From the NCBI RefSeq assembly GCF_014207595.1, contig NZ_JACHGY010000001.1, positions 3,230,836-3,294,835 of the forward strand: 64,000 nt of DNA, written 5' to 3'. Shown here in pieces: positions 45,252 to 54,299 of this stretch (the stretch's first letter is position 1; every line of letters begins with the position of its first letter). This stretch comes from Algisphaera agarilytica. Lineage in GTDB: Bacteria > Planctomycetota > Phycisphaerae > Phycisphaerales > Phycisphaeraceae. The notes beneath the pieces were generated by a model. The model made no database searches. It had not been told where the DNA came from and saw only the letters and a list, made by a program, of their open reading frames with translations. The position numbers were made by a program, and so were the translations under genes.

Positions 45252-47053
45252 GGCTGATCCGCCTCGCGTTGGACGGTGGGGTTTTGGTCCAGCCGATAGC
45301 TTACGTCGCTCTCGTCGTCGACGATCTCGTCACGCACCACGCGGTAGATGTAGATCGGCTCGACGGGCACGACCGCGGGTTCATGGTGTTCGATGGTGTC
45401 GACCAACTCGAAGCCCGCGACCTCGCCGCCGTCACGGAAGGGCTCGGACAAGTGAGCCCGCTGCCAGTGGTAGTAGTGCATGTCGCGGTTGTAGTTCAGC
45501 TCCGACTCGTCGGTGGGTTTGCGCAGGGTCTGCGTTTTGATCAGGTAGTCCACGCCCAGGCGATCGAGGTCGGCGAAGAAGGCAGAAGCGTCTTCGGAAT
45601 TGAATTCGGTGATGTCATACACCGTGGCGGGGTCGAAACGGTCGCGCCAGTAGAGCAGCGAGTGTCCGCGTGGCACGGCGGCGGTTTCGCCGGGGGCGAG
45701 GTTGGTTGCGATCCAGTCGACGGCGTATCGGTGGCGGATGTTCGCGTCGTCGTAGTAGCCCTGCTCGCGGGCACGGACATCCGCGGCGAACAGCAGCGGC
45801 CCGGTCGCGAAGCCGACGATGCCCAGGGTGATGCCGACGCGGACGATCGCCGAGCCGCGCAGGGCCATCACGCCCGTCACGCCCAGGACGATCATGAGCA
45901 GCACCGCGAGCCCAAGGAAGTCTTCCTTGTGTTGCCAGGGCATCACATCGAACCGGCCGAAGTCCATCCAACGGTTGCCCGCCCACGCCAACGCCATCAG
46001 CCCGATCACGACGGCCCCTGCGGCGCGTAGTTTCGGCTTGTTCTCGGTGATCGAGCCCATCCAGGCCAGCAGCCACTGCCCACCGGCCGTGGCGAACAAC
46101 GGTACGACAAAGAGTACGGGGTACGCGTAACGCAACCGGTAGACGCTGAACACGATGTGCACGAGGTTGTAGAACGCGAAAAACCCCAGCAGCATCAGCG
46201 CCATCTTGGGCCAGCGTTTCAGTCCGACGACCACGCCGATGGCCGCGAGGAGAAGCAGCGGGCCCTGGAAGATGATGTGGGCATCGGGGAAGGGTTCGAG
46301 CATCAGCCAGACCTTGCTCCACTCGATGTGCCAGCCCATGCCCGCCATCTCCTGGACGTAGGCATCGGCTCCGCCGGTGAGTTGCCCGGCCCATCGTTTG
46401 AACAGCATCCAGGTCGCCAGCGGCAGGCCCGCGACGAATGCCTTGGCGGTGTGCTTCAGCCAACCCTTGGGCTGGTCCCACAGGTTCACCGCCCAGACCA
46501 ACGGCACCAGGATCGCGCACTCCTGCCGACACAGCGTCGCCCAAGCCGCCGTCGCATATGCCCACTGCGAGCCTCGGCCCGACAGCCAGAACGTCGCGAG
46601 GATCAGCATCCCCATGAACGCCTCGAGCATCGTCTGGGTCGACATCAGCGAGAACAGCGGCGTGCCGAGCAGGGCGATCACCGGGATCAAAGCCGCCCGG
46701 CCGACCAGCCGCTTGGAGATCAGGAACATCAGCACCAGGCTTGTGGCGGAGCACGCCAGCCCGAGGATCATCGAGGCGTGGACGAACGGCCGATCGCCGG
46801 GGATCAGCATCGCCACCAAGCCCAAGGCGAACGGGTAGCCGGGCATGCGTTTGAGCGTGCCGGGCAGGTGGAGTCCGAAGATGGCCTGGGCCATGTCCAC
46901 CATCCCGAAGAAGTCGGGGTTGGGCATCTCAAAGCTCATGTAATACCGGGCCCAGCTCAGCAGCCCGCCCAACATGAGGACCGCGAGCAACCCCCACTCC
47001 CAACCCGCGACGCGGGGGCGTTCGGATAATTCAGCAGCGGGGTTGTCGTTCAC
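45248..47053 (-). CDS. Polytopic membrane protein, probable GT-C type glycosyltransferase
   Basis: A 601-residue integral membrane protein with about 10-12 hydrophobic helices in the first 430 residues. An early luminal loop has SFEMPNPDFFGMVDMAQA, the acidic position expected for GT-C/ArnT-like transferases. LHLPGTLKRMPGYPFALGLV follows. The last 170 residues are soluble. Coupling to gtrA supports transfer of lipid-linked sugars. The start is uncertain: GTG at 47053 (VNDNPAAEL) or ATG at 47116. The divergent GT2 gene lies 267 bases away. Confidence 0.72.
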   Translation of the reverse strand: MNDNPAAELSERPRVAGWEWGLLAVLMLGGLLSWARYYMSFEMPNPDFFGMVDMAQAIFGLHLPGTLKRMPGYPFALGLVAMLIPGDRPFVHASMILGLACSATSLVLMFLISKRLVGRAALIPVIALLGTPLFSLMSTQTMLEAFMGMLILATFWLSGRGSQWAYATAAWATLCRQECAILVPLVWAVNLWDQPKGWLKHTAKAFVAGLPLATWMLFKRWAGQLTGGADAYVQEMAGMGWHIEWSKVWLMLEPFPDAHIIFQGPLLLLAAIGVVVGLKRWPKMALMLLGFFAFYNLVHIVFSVYRLRYAYPVLFVVPLFATAGGQWLLAWMGSITENKPKLRAAGAVVIGLMALAWAGNRWMDFGRFDVMPWQHKEDFLGLAVLLMIVLGVTGVMALRGSAIVRVGITLGIVGFATGPLLFAADVRAREQGYYDDANIRHRYAVDWIATNLAPGETAAVPRGHSLLYWRDRFDPATVYDITEFNSEDASAFFADLDRLGVDYLIKTQTLRKPTDESELNYNRDMHYYHWQRAHLSEPFRDGGEVAGFELVDTIEHHEPAVVPVEPIYIYRVVRDEIVDDESDVSYRLDQNPTVQREADQP

Positions 47054-47320
47054 AGGATCATCTCGCGGTTGGGGACGCAGTGTGGGTTTCGGGGGGCGGC
47101 GCCACAGGTGGATCAATGGTCACTCTGTGGCGGCGAACTCCTACCTATTTCGGCAGTTTCGGGCTCCGGGTAATGAGAATCCGTGGCGGAACCCACTACG
47201 GACTGTATTTCACGGCTCACCGAGAATTTATCAACCCCGCCGGGGGGCTGGCCGATGGGTAGATATCGCCAGTGGGCGTGGAACGAACCGGTCGAGGGCC
47301 CGCAAAGCGAGACGCTGGCG

Positions 47321-48304
47321 ATGAAACTGATCATCCAGATTCCGTGTTTAAACGAAGAAGAAACCCTGCCCGAGACGCTGGCGGACCTGCCGCGTGAGGT
47401 GGAGGGTTTTGATGAAGTCGAGTGGCTGATCATCAACGACGGCTCGACGGACCGCACCGTGGAGATCGCCAAGCAGCACGGCGTGGATCACGTGGTGTCC
47501 CATGTGGTCAACCGTGGCCTCGCCGCCGGGTTCTTATCGGGCCTGGACGCGGCGATCAAGGCCGGGGCGGACGTGATCGTCAACACCGACGCGGACAACC
47601 AGTACAACGCCCAGGACATCCCCGCTCTGACCGCGCCGATTCTTGAAGGTTCGGCCGACATGGTCATCGGCGCCCGGCCGATCGCCGAGACCGAGCACTT
47701 CTCCCCGATCAAGAAGTTCCTGCAGAAGTTCGGCAGCGGCGTGGTCCGCATCGCCAGCGGGACCGATGTCGCCGACGCCCCCAGCGGGTTCCGCGCGATG
47801 AGCCGCGACGCCGCGATGCAGTTCAACGTATTCAACCCGTACACGTACACGCTTGAGACCATCATCCAGGCCGGGCAGAAGCATATCCACGTCGTGAACG
47901 TGCCGATCCGCACCAACGGCCCGACCCGCCCGTCGCGTCTGGTGAAGAGCATCCGTGCCTATGTGACCCGCTCGATGGGCACGATCCTGCGGATCTCGAT
48001 GCTCTACCGGGCCAAGATGTTTTTCACCTGCCTGAGCCTGCTGCCCCTGGGGCTGGGCCTGCTGCTTTATGCTCGATGGGTGCTGCTGTACTTCATCGAG
48101 GATGAATACCGCAGCCGCGTGCCGAGCCTGGTGGTCGGCACGGTTTGCCTGCTCATCGGCGTGCAACTGCTCGTGTTCGGCTGGCTCGCCGACTTGCTCG
48201 CCGCGAACCGGCGGATCGTCGAGGATTGTCAGCTTCGTCTGCGTCGTCTTGAGGCCGATCACTTCACCGAACAGATCGAGTCGCAAGACAAGCCCACGGC
48301 CTGA
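47321..48304 (+). CDS. Family 2 glycosyltransferase with C-terminal membrane helices
   Basis: A 327-residue protein of the dolichol-phosphate mannosyltransferase (DPM1/GtrB) type. KLIIQIPCLNEEETLPETL, IINDGSTDRTVEIAKQ and VNTDADNQY (the DxD site) form the catalytic domain. Two membrane helices follow near residues 236-260 and 275-295. It would charge polyprenyl phosphate with a sugar, which the GtrA and GT-C proteins next door could flip and use. ATG at 47321 is chosen because family members start at this strand; the upstream frame is not conserved in kind. Confidence 0.87.
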   Translation: MKLIIQIPCLNEEETLPETLADLPREVEGFDEVEWLIINDGSTDRTVEIAKQHGVDHVVSHVVNRGLAAGFLSGLDAAIKAGADVIVNTDADNQYNAQDIPALTAPILEGSADMVIGARPIAETEHFSPIKKFLQKFGSGVVRIASGTDVADAPSGFRAMSRDAAMQFNVFNPYTYTLETIIQAGQKHIHVVNVPIRTNGPTRPSRLVKSIRAYVTRSMGTILRISMLYRAKMFFTCLSLLPLGLGLLLYARWVLLYFIEDEYRSRVPSLVVGTVCLLIGVQLLVFGWLADLLAANRRIVEDCQLRLRRLEADHFTEQIESQDKPTA

Positions 48305-48315
48305 ACCGCGTCGGC

Positions 48316-48765
48316 TTAGATCCGCACCTTCGCCACGACTTTTAAAACTTCCGAGGACCCACCGCACTCGCAGACGGGCTTGTGTCCGTCTTCGGGGAAG
48401 AAGATCGCGAAGTCGCCCGGCTGCAAGTCCAGCCGAGTCTCGTGTGGCCCGGTATAAAACGCGACATCACGCTCGGCGTCGAAAGGCTCGGTCACGTCCA
48501 ACCGCTCAATCGGTTCAACGTAGATCGACTCACGCCCGGTGAAAATCGCCTGCACATCCAGGTAGGCCCGGTGCGATTCAAACCGTCGATCCTCGGCGGG
48601 CTGGGTGGTGTACCGCTCGACGTTGAGAAACAAGTCGTCGCCGCGGATTTCGATCTTCCCGTCGGGGGTGGTGAGGTCAAACGAACGCAACGCAACAAAC
48701 GCTTCGCCCAGCAGCGGGTGCAGCTCGGCGTAGCGGTCGGCGTGTTCAGCAGGGGTGTAGATCAT
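48316..48765 (-). CDS. YhcH/YjgK/YiaL family protein
   Basis: A 149-residue cupin-like protein of the family that includes the beta-galactosidase beta subunit and YhcH. ESHRAYLDVQAIFTGRESI and GDFAIFFPEDGHKPVC are signatures, with the metal-binding His/Glu residues in SHRAYLDVQ and PEDGHKP. Members are linked to sialic acid and other sugar metabolism, possibly as anomerases or isomerases. The substrate is not evident here. It is convergent with the GT2 gene with a 12-base gap. Confidence 0.87.
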   Translation of the reverse strand: MIYTPAEHADRYAELHPLLGEAFVALRSFDLTTPDGKIEIRGDDLFLNVERYTTQPAEDRRFESHRAYLDVQAIFTGRESIYVEPIERLDVTEPFDAERDVAFYTGPHETRLDLQPGDFAIFFPEDGHKPVCECGGSSEVLKVVAKVRI

Positions 48766-48789
48766 TGCGTTAACTCATCATGTGGCGTT

Positions 48790-49587
48790 TTACGTGTCAT
48801 CGTGTTGCGAGTCTTCGCGGAGATGCCGCCAGTAGCGTTCGGGTTGTTCGAGGATGCCACGGGTGATCTGATAATGAGCAGTATCTTCGAGTGTTGTTTT
48901 TTCGAGACGCCCATCATCAAAGCTGTAGATCGTGGCGTTGGGGTATGTCAGGAGTATCGGGGAGTGGGTCGCGATGATGAACTGGCTTAGCCCAGAGCGT
49001 GCTCGGTCGTGCATCAGCGCCAAAAGTACGAGTTGGCGCTGCGGCGACAGTGCAGACTCGGGTTCATCCATCAGGATCAGGCCACTGTTGATTTGGGACT
49101 GGAGGATTTCAAGAAAAGCTTCGCCGTGTGACCGGGTGTGCAGTGACCGGCCGCCATAACGTTCATAGGCGATTCTTCCGAACTCCGGGTCGGCTGCTCT
49201 TTCGTCCAGCAGTGATGCGAAATGGGCTCCGAATTCTGCCCGCAGAAAGAAACCGTCTGTGGGCTTCTGCGTGAATGAAGGCAGCAGGGATGAAGAGAGC
49301 ATGCTGCGATCTTCGGGCCCGTGATTAGACTGGGCTTCGTTACGACCGCCCCCCGAAACAGGCAGATCACTCAGATCAGCGATCGCTTCAATGAGTGTCG
49401 ACTTGCCGCTGCCATTTTCGCCAACCAGAAAAGTGACGGGTCCGTCGAAGGCGATTGGTAGCTGGGTAAGCCACGGGAGATTAAACGGGAAGGCGTCGCC
49501 TATTTGAAAATCAGGGTCGCGGAGGACGACCTGATGAAGATAAGGCGGTCCATCGGTGATGGCCCGGGGTTGACGCCTCTTAGCCAT
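48790..49587 (-). CDS. AAA-family ATPase (predicted ATPase, ABC/SMC type)
   Basis: A 265-residue P-loop ATPase. Walker A is VGENGSGKSTLIEAIADL, and the D-loop region is LILMDEPESALSPQRQL with Walker B and the signature neighbourhood. The switch His is in FIIATHSPILLTYP. No membrane helix, nuclease or TOPRIM domain is seen. The start codon follows the ilvN stop by 3 bases, so it is probably in the ilvN transcript. Function unknown; such ATPases appear in many accessory and defence contexts. Confidence 0.8.
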   Translation of the reverse strand: MAKRRQPRAITDGPPYLHQVVLRDPDFQIGDAFPFNLPWLTQLPIAFDGPVTFLVGENGSGKSTLIEAIADLSDLPVSGGGRNEAQSNHGPEDRSMLSSSLLPSFTQKPTDGFFLRAEFGAHFASLLDERAADPEFGRIAYERYGGRSLHTRSHGEAFLEILQSQINSGLILMDEPESALSPQRQLVLLALMHDRARSGLSQFIIATHSPILLTYPNATIYSFDDGRLEKTTLEDTAHYQITRGILEQPERYWRHLREDSQHDDT

Positions 49588-49590
49588 GCT

Positions 49591-50202
49591 TTATCCCGGA
49601 GGCAGTTCGCTGGCGTCCATGCCGGTGCCGTCGTCGGCGGCCGCGGCGGCTTTGGCCAGGGCGATGCGGCGGAAGGCGCTGGCGTTGCCGCGACGCATGG
49701 CGATGACGCCGGTGCGGGCCAGCTCGATGATGCCGTAGGGCTCAAGCAGTTCGAGGAACGCGGCGAGCTTCTCTTCGCTGCCGGCCATCTCGATCATGAT
49801 CTGATCGCTGGCGACGTCGACGATCTTGGCGCGGAACAGGTTGGCCAGCGTGATGATCTCTTCGCGCTTGTCGGCGTCGCCTTGCTCGGTCTTCGTCGAG
49901 ACCTGAACGAGCACGAGGTCACGCTCGACATAGGCCACGTCCTGATAGTCCACGACCTTGACCACGGGGACGAGCTTCTGGAGCTGCTTGCGGACCTGTT
50001 CGAGGACCGAGGAGTCGCCGTTGACGACGATGGTCATGCGGGAGAGCTCGGGGGTCTCGGTCCGGCCGACGACGAGGGAATCGATGTTGAACCCGCGGGC
50101 GGCGAACATGCCGGCCACCTGGGCCAGGACGCCGGGCTCGTTGGTGACCAGGGCGGCGATGACGTGGCGCATCACCAGATCGGTGGAAGAGGAGTCATTC
50201 AT
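49591..50202 (-). CDS. ilvN: Acetolactate synthase small (regulatory) subunit
   Basis: A 203-residue regulatory subunit for branched-chain amino-acid synthesis. The N-terminal ACT domain reads HVIAALVTNEPGVLAQVAGMFAARGFNIDSL, and TIVVNGDSSVLEQVRKQLQKL follows. The C-terminal domain has MIEMAGSEEKLAAFLELLEPYGIIELARTG. It carries an extra tail after SAFRRIALAK. ATG at 50202 is chosen over 50229. The catalytic subunit gene ilvB is not next to it in this window. Confidence 0.93.
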   Translation of the reverse strand: MNDSSSTDLVMRHVIAALVTNEPGVLAQVAGMFAARGFNIDSLVVGRTETPELSRMTIVVNGDSSVLEQVRKQLQKLVPVVKVVDYQDVAYVERDLVLVQVSTKTEQGDADKREEIITLANLFRAKIVDVASDQIMIEMAGSEEKLAAFLELLEPYGIIELARTGVIAMRRGNASAFRRIALAKAAAAADDGTGMDASELPPG

Positions 50203-50562
50203 GGGCGGCATGATACCCGCGTCGTGCATCGGGCGGGCAGGTGGGATCGCGAGGCCGGAAAATGGTCTGGGGATAACCTGTGCAACAAGTGATCTGTGTT
50301 CAGAAGTGAGGGGTGAGGGGCTGGGAGTGGGGCGCTAAGATCGTGTTAATCCAGGGAGATTGGCTAATTCAATAGCGCGATAAACCTATATTTATCATTG
50401 CGATAGACAACAATTGGCGTCCGTTTCATGGGTGGCGGGTCAGGTGTGGGCCGAGGCATCGGGGGATTCCCTCTGTGAATGATGCCGTGATGTGGAAAAC
50501 CTGCGGTGGTCTTTCGGTTTTAACCGTTGCCTAACCGATGTTTATGGTACTTCAGCAGAAGT
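50203..50562. other. 360-bp gap between lepB and ilvN
   Basis: No gene is seen. A purine-rich tract (gaagtgaggggtgaggggct) at 50304-50323 resembles the tgaggttt-type tract at 35600-35625 between xylA and xylB. An A/T-rich stretch at about 50370-50410 (cctatatttatcattgcg) could belong to the ilvN promoter region. Confidence 0.35.
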
Positions 50563-52314
50563 TCAATGCACGAATCGCATATCGCCGAAGTTGGGCAGCA
50601 GCTGTTGTCCCCCGGGGCTGACGGCGTAGGGGGCGGGGAAGTAGATGAAAAACGCCCGGCCGACCATCAGGCCGCGCGGAACGACATGGGCGTAGTCGCG
50701 GGCAAAGGGGTACCCCGGGACCGGTTCCCAGTCGTCGGCCTCCTCGAACATCCGCTTCTCGATCCAGGGCTGTACATCGCCCCAGAACCGGCCGTCGCTG
50801 CTGATCGGTGAGTTGTCACCCAGCACGAAATACCGTCCTGGGCGGATCGGGATCGGCGGGACTTCCCGCAGCGTTCCATTGGCTGCGCGACGCATCGCCC
50901 CGAAAGTCGCGACCTGGGCGTTGCTGCTGAGTGAGGGGGTGTAGGCGATATCGCGGTCCAGTTCCACGCCGTGCAGGGTGGCCGAGCCGCCGATCACCCG
51001 GATGGTAACCTCGGGGCGGTCCTGCGGCGGGACGCGCAGCTTGAGTGTGTCCATCGGCAGGTCAAACGCTTTGCGAATCACAAGCTCGCCATCGACCCAG
51101 ACCAGTAGTTCCTGGTCCACGATCCACAGTTCCAACTCGTAGGCTCGGGGCGGATCGGGCCATGCCTTGGACTGACCCAAGGCCAGGGTTGTCCGGCCCG
51201 AGTCGTTCTCTCGGAGCAGTTCGACTTTTCCATCGGGATTGAATCGCGCGACGACCGTTTCAACCTCGTGTTCGAGTCGCGTGGTGGCTACGAATTCGAT
51301 ACTGAGGTCTTCGTTTGCGCCGCGTTCGACGGTGGCGGCGAGCCGTATGTCTTCGATGGGTTGCCGCCCGAACACCCCGCGTCCGCCGGTGAGGGTGTTG
51401 TAGGGATAAAACGTTCCGCGGCCGTGGTACTCGGCCCAGTTGAATCTCAGCTCACCGAAGGTGGATGATGAAGGGGAGCCGCCCGTTGCATTGGCCGTCG
51501 GGTTGAAACTGTACGAGCGTTTCCAGCCTTCCTCGGCATTCCCGAGGTCCCATGCTCCGACCTGTTCACTCGGCGGCACCCAGGGGCAGTCCCAGTCGAA
51601 GCGTCGTCCGCGCGTGTAGCGGTTCGGGTTGTCCTCCCCGGGCGAGGGCAAAGCTCGGCCGTGATCGAGCGGGACGTATTGGCTGTGATAGATCGGCTGC
51701 CAGACGGCCCGCTGGATCTTCTCCCAGTGGCGGTTTTCCTTCGGGTCGGTCTTGCGGGCGATGCGCCAGGGGGCGCTAGGTTGGTCGAAGGGGCGGACGT
51801 AGACGTTGCCGTCGATCAGGTGCAGCGATTCGTTGGGTAGGCCGACCAAGCGTTTAATGTAGTTGGTTTTCGGGCCGGGGGATCCGTTGTCGTTGAGGCG
51901 TTGGGGGTTCTTGAAGACCACGACGTCCCAGCGGGTGGGCTCGGCGACGTAGTAGACGTACTTCTGGACCAGCAGGCGGTCGCCGGTCTGGGTCGGGCTG
52001 CTCAGGGGGACCGGCTGCGGGTACTTGCACATCGGGCAGGTGGCGGTTTGCAGCTGATTGCGTGTCATTCGGTTGGGCTGGCCGGACTGATCGACGGCGA
52101 AGTCGTAGCCGCACTGCTCGCACCGCAGGGCGGCGTGTTCGCCCAGGAGCGTGGGGGCCATGGAACCGGTGGGGATGATGAAGGCTTCGACGACGTAGGC
52201 CCGGAAGATGAACGCGAGGATGAACGCGATCACGATCGACTCGAAGGTTTCCTTGATCGTCTCGTCGGTCGATTTCGGATGACGGGCATTGGATTTCGAG
52301 TGGGGTTGCGACAC
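50563..52314 (-). CDS. lepB: Signal peptidase I with zinc-ribbon and beta-sandwich inserts
   Basis: A 583-residue membrane protease that removes signal peptides. One N-terminal helix (residues 25-42) precedes the catalytic Ser51 in IIPTGSMAPTLLGEH. A four-Cys zinc ribbon (Cys65, Cys68, Cys93, Cys96) follows at once. Box C/D gives GDRLLVQKYVYY and the general base Lys154 in TNYIKRLVGLP. A beta-rich insert of about 300 residues then separates these from box E, GDNSPISSDGRFWG. The bacterial enzyme is normally 200-320 residues. The insert resembles a concanavalin-like or LamG sandwich. Confidence 0.88.
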   Translation of the reverse strand: MSQPHSKSNARHPKSTDETIKETFESIVIAFILAFIFRAYVVEAFIIPTGSMAPTLLGEHAALRCEQCGYDFAVDQSGQPNRMTRNQLQTATCPMCKYPQPVPLSSPTQTGDRLLVQKYVYYVAEPTRWDVVVFKNPQRLNDNGSPGPKTNYIKRLVGLPNESLHLIDGNVYVRPFDQPSAPWRIARKTDPKENRHWEKIQRAVWQPIYHSQYVPLDHGRALPSPGEDNPNRYTRGRRFDWDCPWVPPSEQVGAWDLGNAEEGWKRSYSFNPTANATGGSPSSSTFGELRFNWAEYHGRGTFYPYNTLTGGRGVFGRQPIEDIRLAATVERGANEDLSIEFVATTRLEHEVETVVARFNPDGKVELLRENDSGRTTLALGQSKAWPDPPRAYELELWIVDQELLVWVDGELVIRKAFDLPMDTLKLRVPPQDRPEVTIRVIGGSATLHGVELDRDIAYTPSLSSNAQVATFGAMRRAANGTLREVPPIPIRPGRYFVLGDNSPISSDGRFWGDVQPWIEKRMFEEADDWEPVPGYPFARDYAHVVPRGLMVGRAFFIYFPAPYAVSPGGQQLLPNFGDMRFVH

Positions 52315-52407
52315 GGGCTTCCTTGCGTATAAATCGTCGGCTCAGATTGTACGCGCTAGCGAGATGGGGCTAAACTCAGTGCCGAATGGCCCGCAGCGAT
52401 GCCGGGT

Positions 52408-52440
52408 ATTCCGATCCGAAATCCGAAATCCGAACTTCGA
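52408..52440. repeat. Short tandem repeat abutting the nuoH start
   Basis: The unit tccgaaa recurs about four times with a period of 7-8 bases, ending one base before the nuoH ATG. It leaves no recognisable Shine-Dalgarno sequence for nuoH. Confidence 0.5.
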
Positions 52441-52441
52441 A

Positions 52442-53770
52442 ATGCTCTCAGCTCAATTCTTCGTCAGCGGTCTGGTCATCGTGGTCCTGCTCCACGCCAT
52501 GCTGCTGTCCACGGCCTACCTGATCCTGCTCGAACGCAAAACCGCGTCGTGGGTTCAGGACCGCACCGGCCCCAACCGCACGAACTTCTCGTTCGGCCTG
52601 GACGACCTCTGGAAGAAGCTGGGCATCAACGGCCTGTTCGAAGGCAAGAAACACCTCGGCCTCGGTCAAGCCTTGGCCGACGGCCTGAAGCTGTTTGTAA
52701 AGGAAGACTACACCCCGCCGGGCGTCGACAAGGCGCTGTTCATCGCGGCCCCGGCCCTCGCGGTCATCCCGGCCCTGATCGGCTGGGCGGTCATTCCGTG
52801 GGGCGGCCTGTGGGACTTCCCGGGCATCACGATGTTCGGCACCGAGCTGGTCAAGGCGGGCACGGTCAGTGTCGCCGTCGCCCCGGTGCAGATCGGCGTG
52901 ATCTACATCCTCGCGGTCAGCTCGCTGGCGGTGTACGGCGTGGTCGTCGGGGCGTACGCCTCGAACAACAAGTACTCCTTCCTCGGCGGCCTCCGCGCGA
53001 CCGCCCAGATGGTCAGCTACGAGATCCCCATGGGCTTGTGCGTGCTGATCATGATCCTGACCTACGCCACGCCCGACACGCAATTGCTCACCAACCTGCA
53101 GACCGCGGGCGCCGGGGGCGTCTGGGGCATCGTGACGCACCCGCTCCTGGCGATCATCTTCTTCATCTGCATCCTGGCGGAGTGCAACCGCGCCCCGTTC
53201 GACCTCGCGGAGACCGAGCAGGAACTCGTCGGCGGCTTCCACACCGAGTTCTCCTCGATGAAGTGGGCGTTGTTCTTCCTGGGCGAGTACATGCACATGA
53301 TCGCGGGCAGCGCGTTCTTCTGCGTACTGTTCCTCGGCGGGTGGAGCCTGAACCCGGTGGGCGGCTGGATTCCGCTGGAGCTGCCGGTCAGTGCGGAAGG
53401 CTGGCTGGCGGGGATTTTGATTGTGTCGCTGAAGATTGGCGTCTTCGCGGGCAAGGTGTTCCTGCTGCTGTTCCTCATGATGTGGGTGCGCTGGACGCTG
53501 CCGCGTCTGCGGTTTGACCAGCTCATGAAGCTGGCCTGGCGCGGCCTGATCCCGCTCATGCTGCTGATGCTGCTGCTGTCGGGGTTCATCATCTTCCTCG
53601 ACCTCCCGGCCGAGAAGTTCTGGCTGTTTGTGGCCAACATCGTGTTGCTGCTGGTCGGCATGTTCGTGGGCCCGCGGCTACCCCAAGGCCCGCCGGTCAA
53701 CCGCCGGATCCCGCTGGCGGGTTCGCGTTACAGCCCGCTGGAATCCGAGGCGACGCCCGACCCCGCGTAA
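52442..53770 (+). CDS. nuoH: NADH-quinone oxidoreductase subunit H
   Basis: A 442-residue membrane subunit of complex I that forms part of the quinone site, with about eight to nine helices. LLERKTASWVQDRTGPNR is the family signature near residue 30, and ILAECNRAPFDLAETEQELVGG is the second signature. It has an extra segment of about 30 residues (GINGLFEGKKHLGLGQALAD) and a short hydrophilic tail. The ATG at 52442 is chosen because the frame upstream from 52289 overlaps repeat DNA and lepB. No nuoG or nuoI is adjacent. Confidence 0.94.
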   Translation: MLSAQFFVSGLVIVVLLHAMLLSTAYLILLERKTASWVQDRTGPNRTNFSFGLDDLWKKLGINGLFEGKKHLGLGQALADGLKLFVKEDYTPPGVDKALFIAAPALAVIPALIGWAVIPWGGLWDFPGITMFGTELVKAGTVSVAVAPVQIGVIYILAVSSLAVYGVVVGAYASNNKYSFLGGLRATAQMVSYEIPMGLCVLIMILTYATPDTQLLTNLQTAGAGGVWGIVTHPLLAIIFFICILAECNRAPFDLAETEQELVGGFHTEFSSMKWALFFLGEYMHMIAGSAFFCVLFLGGWSLNPVGGWIPLELPVSAEGWLAGILIVSLKIGVFAGKVFLLLFLMMWVRWTLPRLRFDQLMKLAWRGLIPLMLLMLLLSGFIIFLDLPAEKFWLFVANIVLLLVGMFVGPRLPQGPPVNRRIPLAGSRYSPLESEATPDPA

Positions 53771-53886
53771 ATCTCATCAACCGCTTACCGTTTGCTCATC
53801 CACAGGCGTCATGGTGTGTCACCTTGAGAAGGTGGCTCATCGCCACGCCGCTTCTTCCGGACTTCCTTTAGTTAAGAGAGATTCAC

Positions 53887-54237
53887 ATGTCTGACCCCCA
53901 CGGCCAAGAGTTCAAGCCCCTCGACCCCAACCAAGCCGGTGCCGACGGCCAGCGTCAGGTCCGCGTTCAATTCAACGAAGCCAACGTCGACACGCTCTAC
54001 GCCAACGCGTTCCGCACCAACCTCGGCAACCAGGAAGTCTTCCTGGACCTGGGAATCAACCGCTTCCTCGGCCAACAACCCACCGAGGGCGGCGACGGCC
54101 AGCCCGTCGGTTCGTTCCGCTTCGACGTTTCACACCGCGTCGCGATGAACCTGACCACGGCCAAGCAACTCGCCCAACACCTCAACCAGGTGATTCAACA
54201 AGTCGAGCAAAACGCGGCCGCTCAGAATCAGGCCTGA
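53887..54237 (+). CDS. DUF3467-type protein
   Basis: A 116-residue soluble protein. The core VRVQFNEANVDTLYANAFRTN and LTTAKQLAQHLNQVIQQVEQ matches the DUF3467 pattern, in which a strand with YAN is followed by a helix of LA..L...I. The N-terminus is hydrophilic and the C-terminus is Gln/Ala-rich. Function in the family is unknown. A good ribosome site (aagagagatt) lies before the ATG. It is monocistronic between nuoH and the ZIP transporter. Confidence 0.72.
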   Translation: MSDPHGQEFKPLDPNQAGADGQRQVRVQFNEANVDTLYANAFRTNLGNQEVFLDLGINRFLGQQPTEGGDGQPVGSFRFDVSHRVAMNLTTAKQLAQHLNQVIQQVEQNAAAQNQA

Positions 54238-54299
54238 GCCCAGCCTGCTCATCAGTCAAAGAAACTGCACCGCGGGGTGGGCCAGGCTCACCCCACCTT

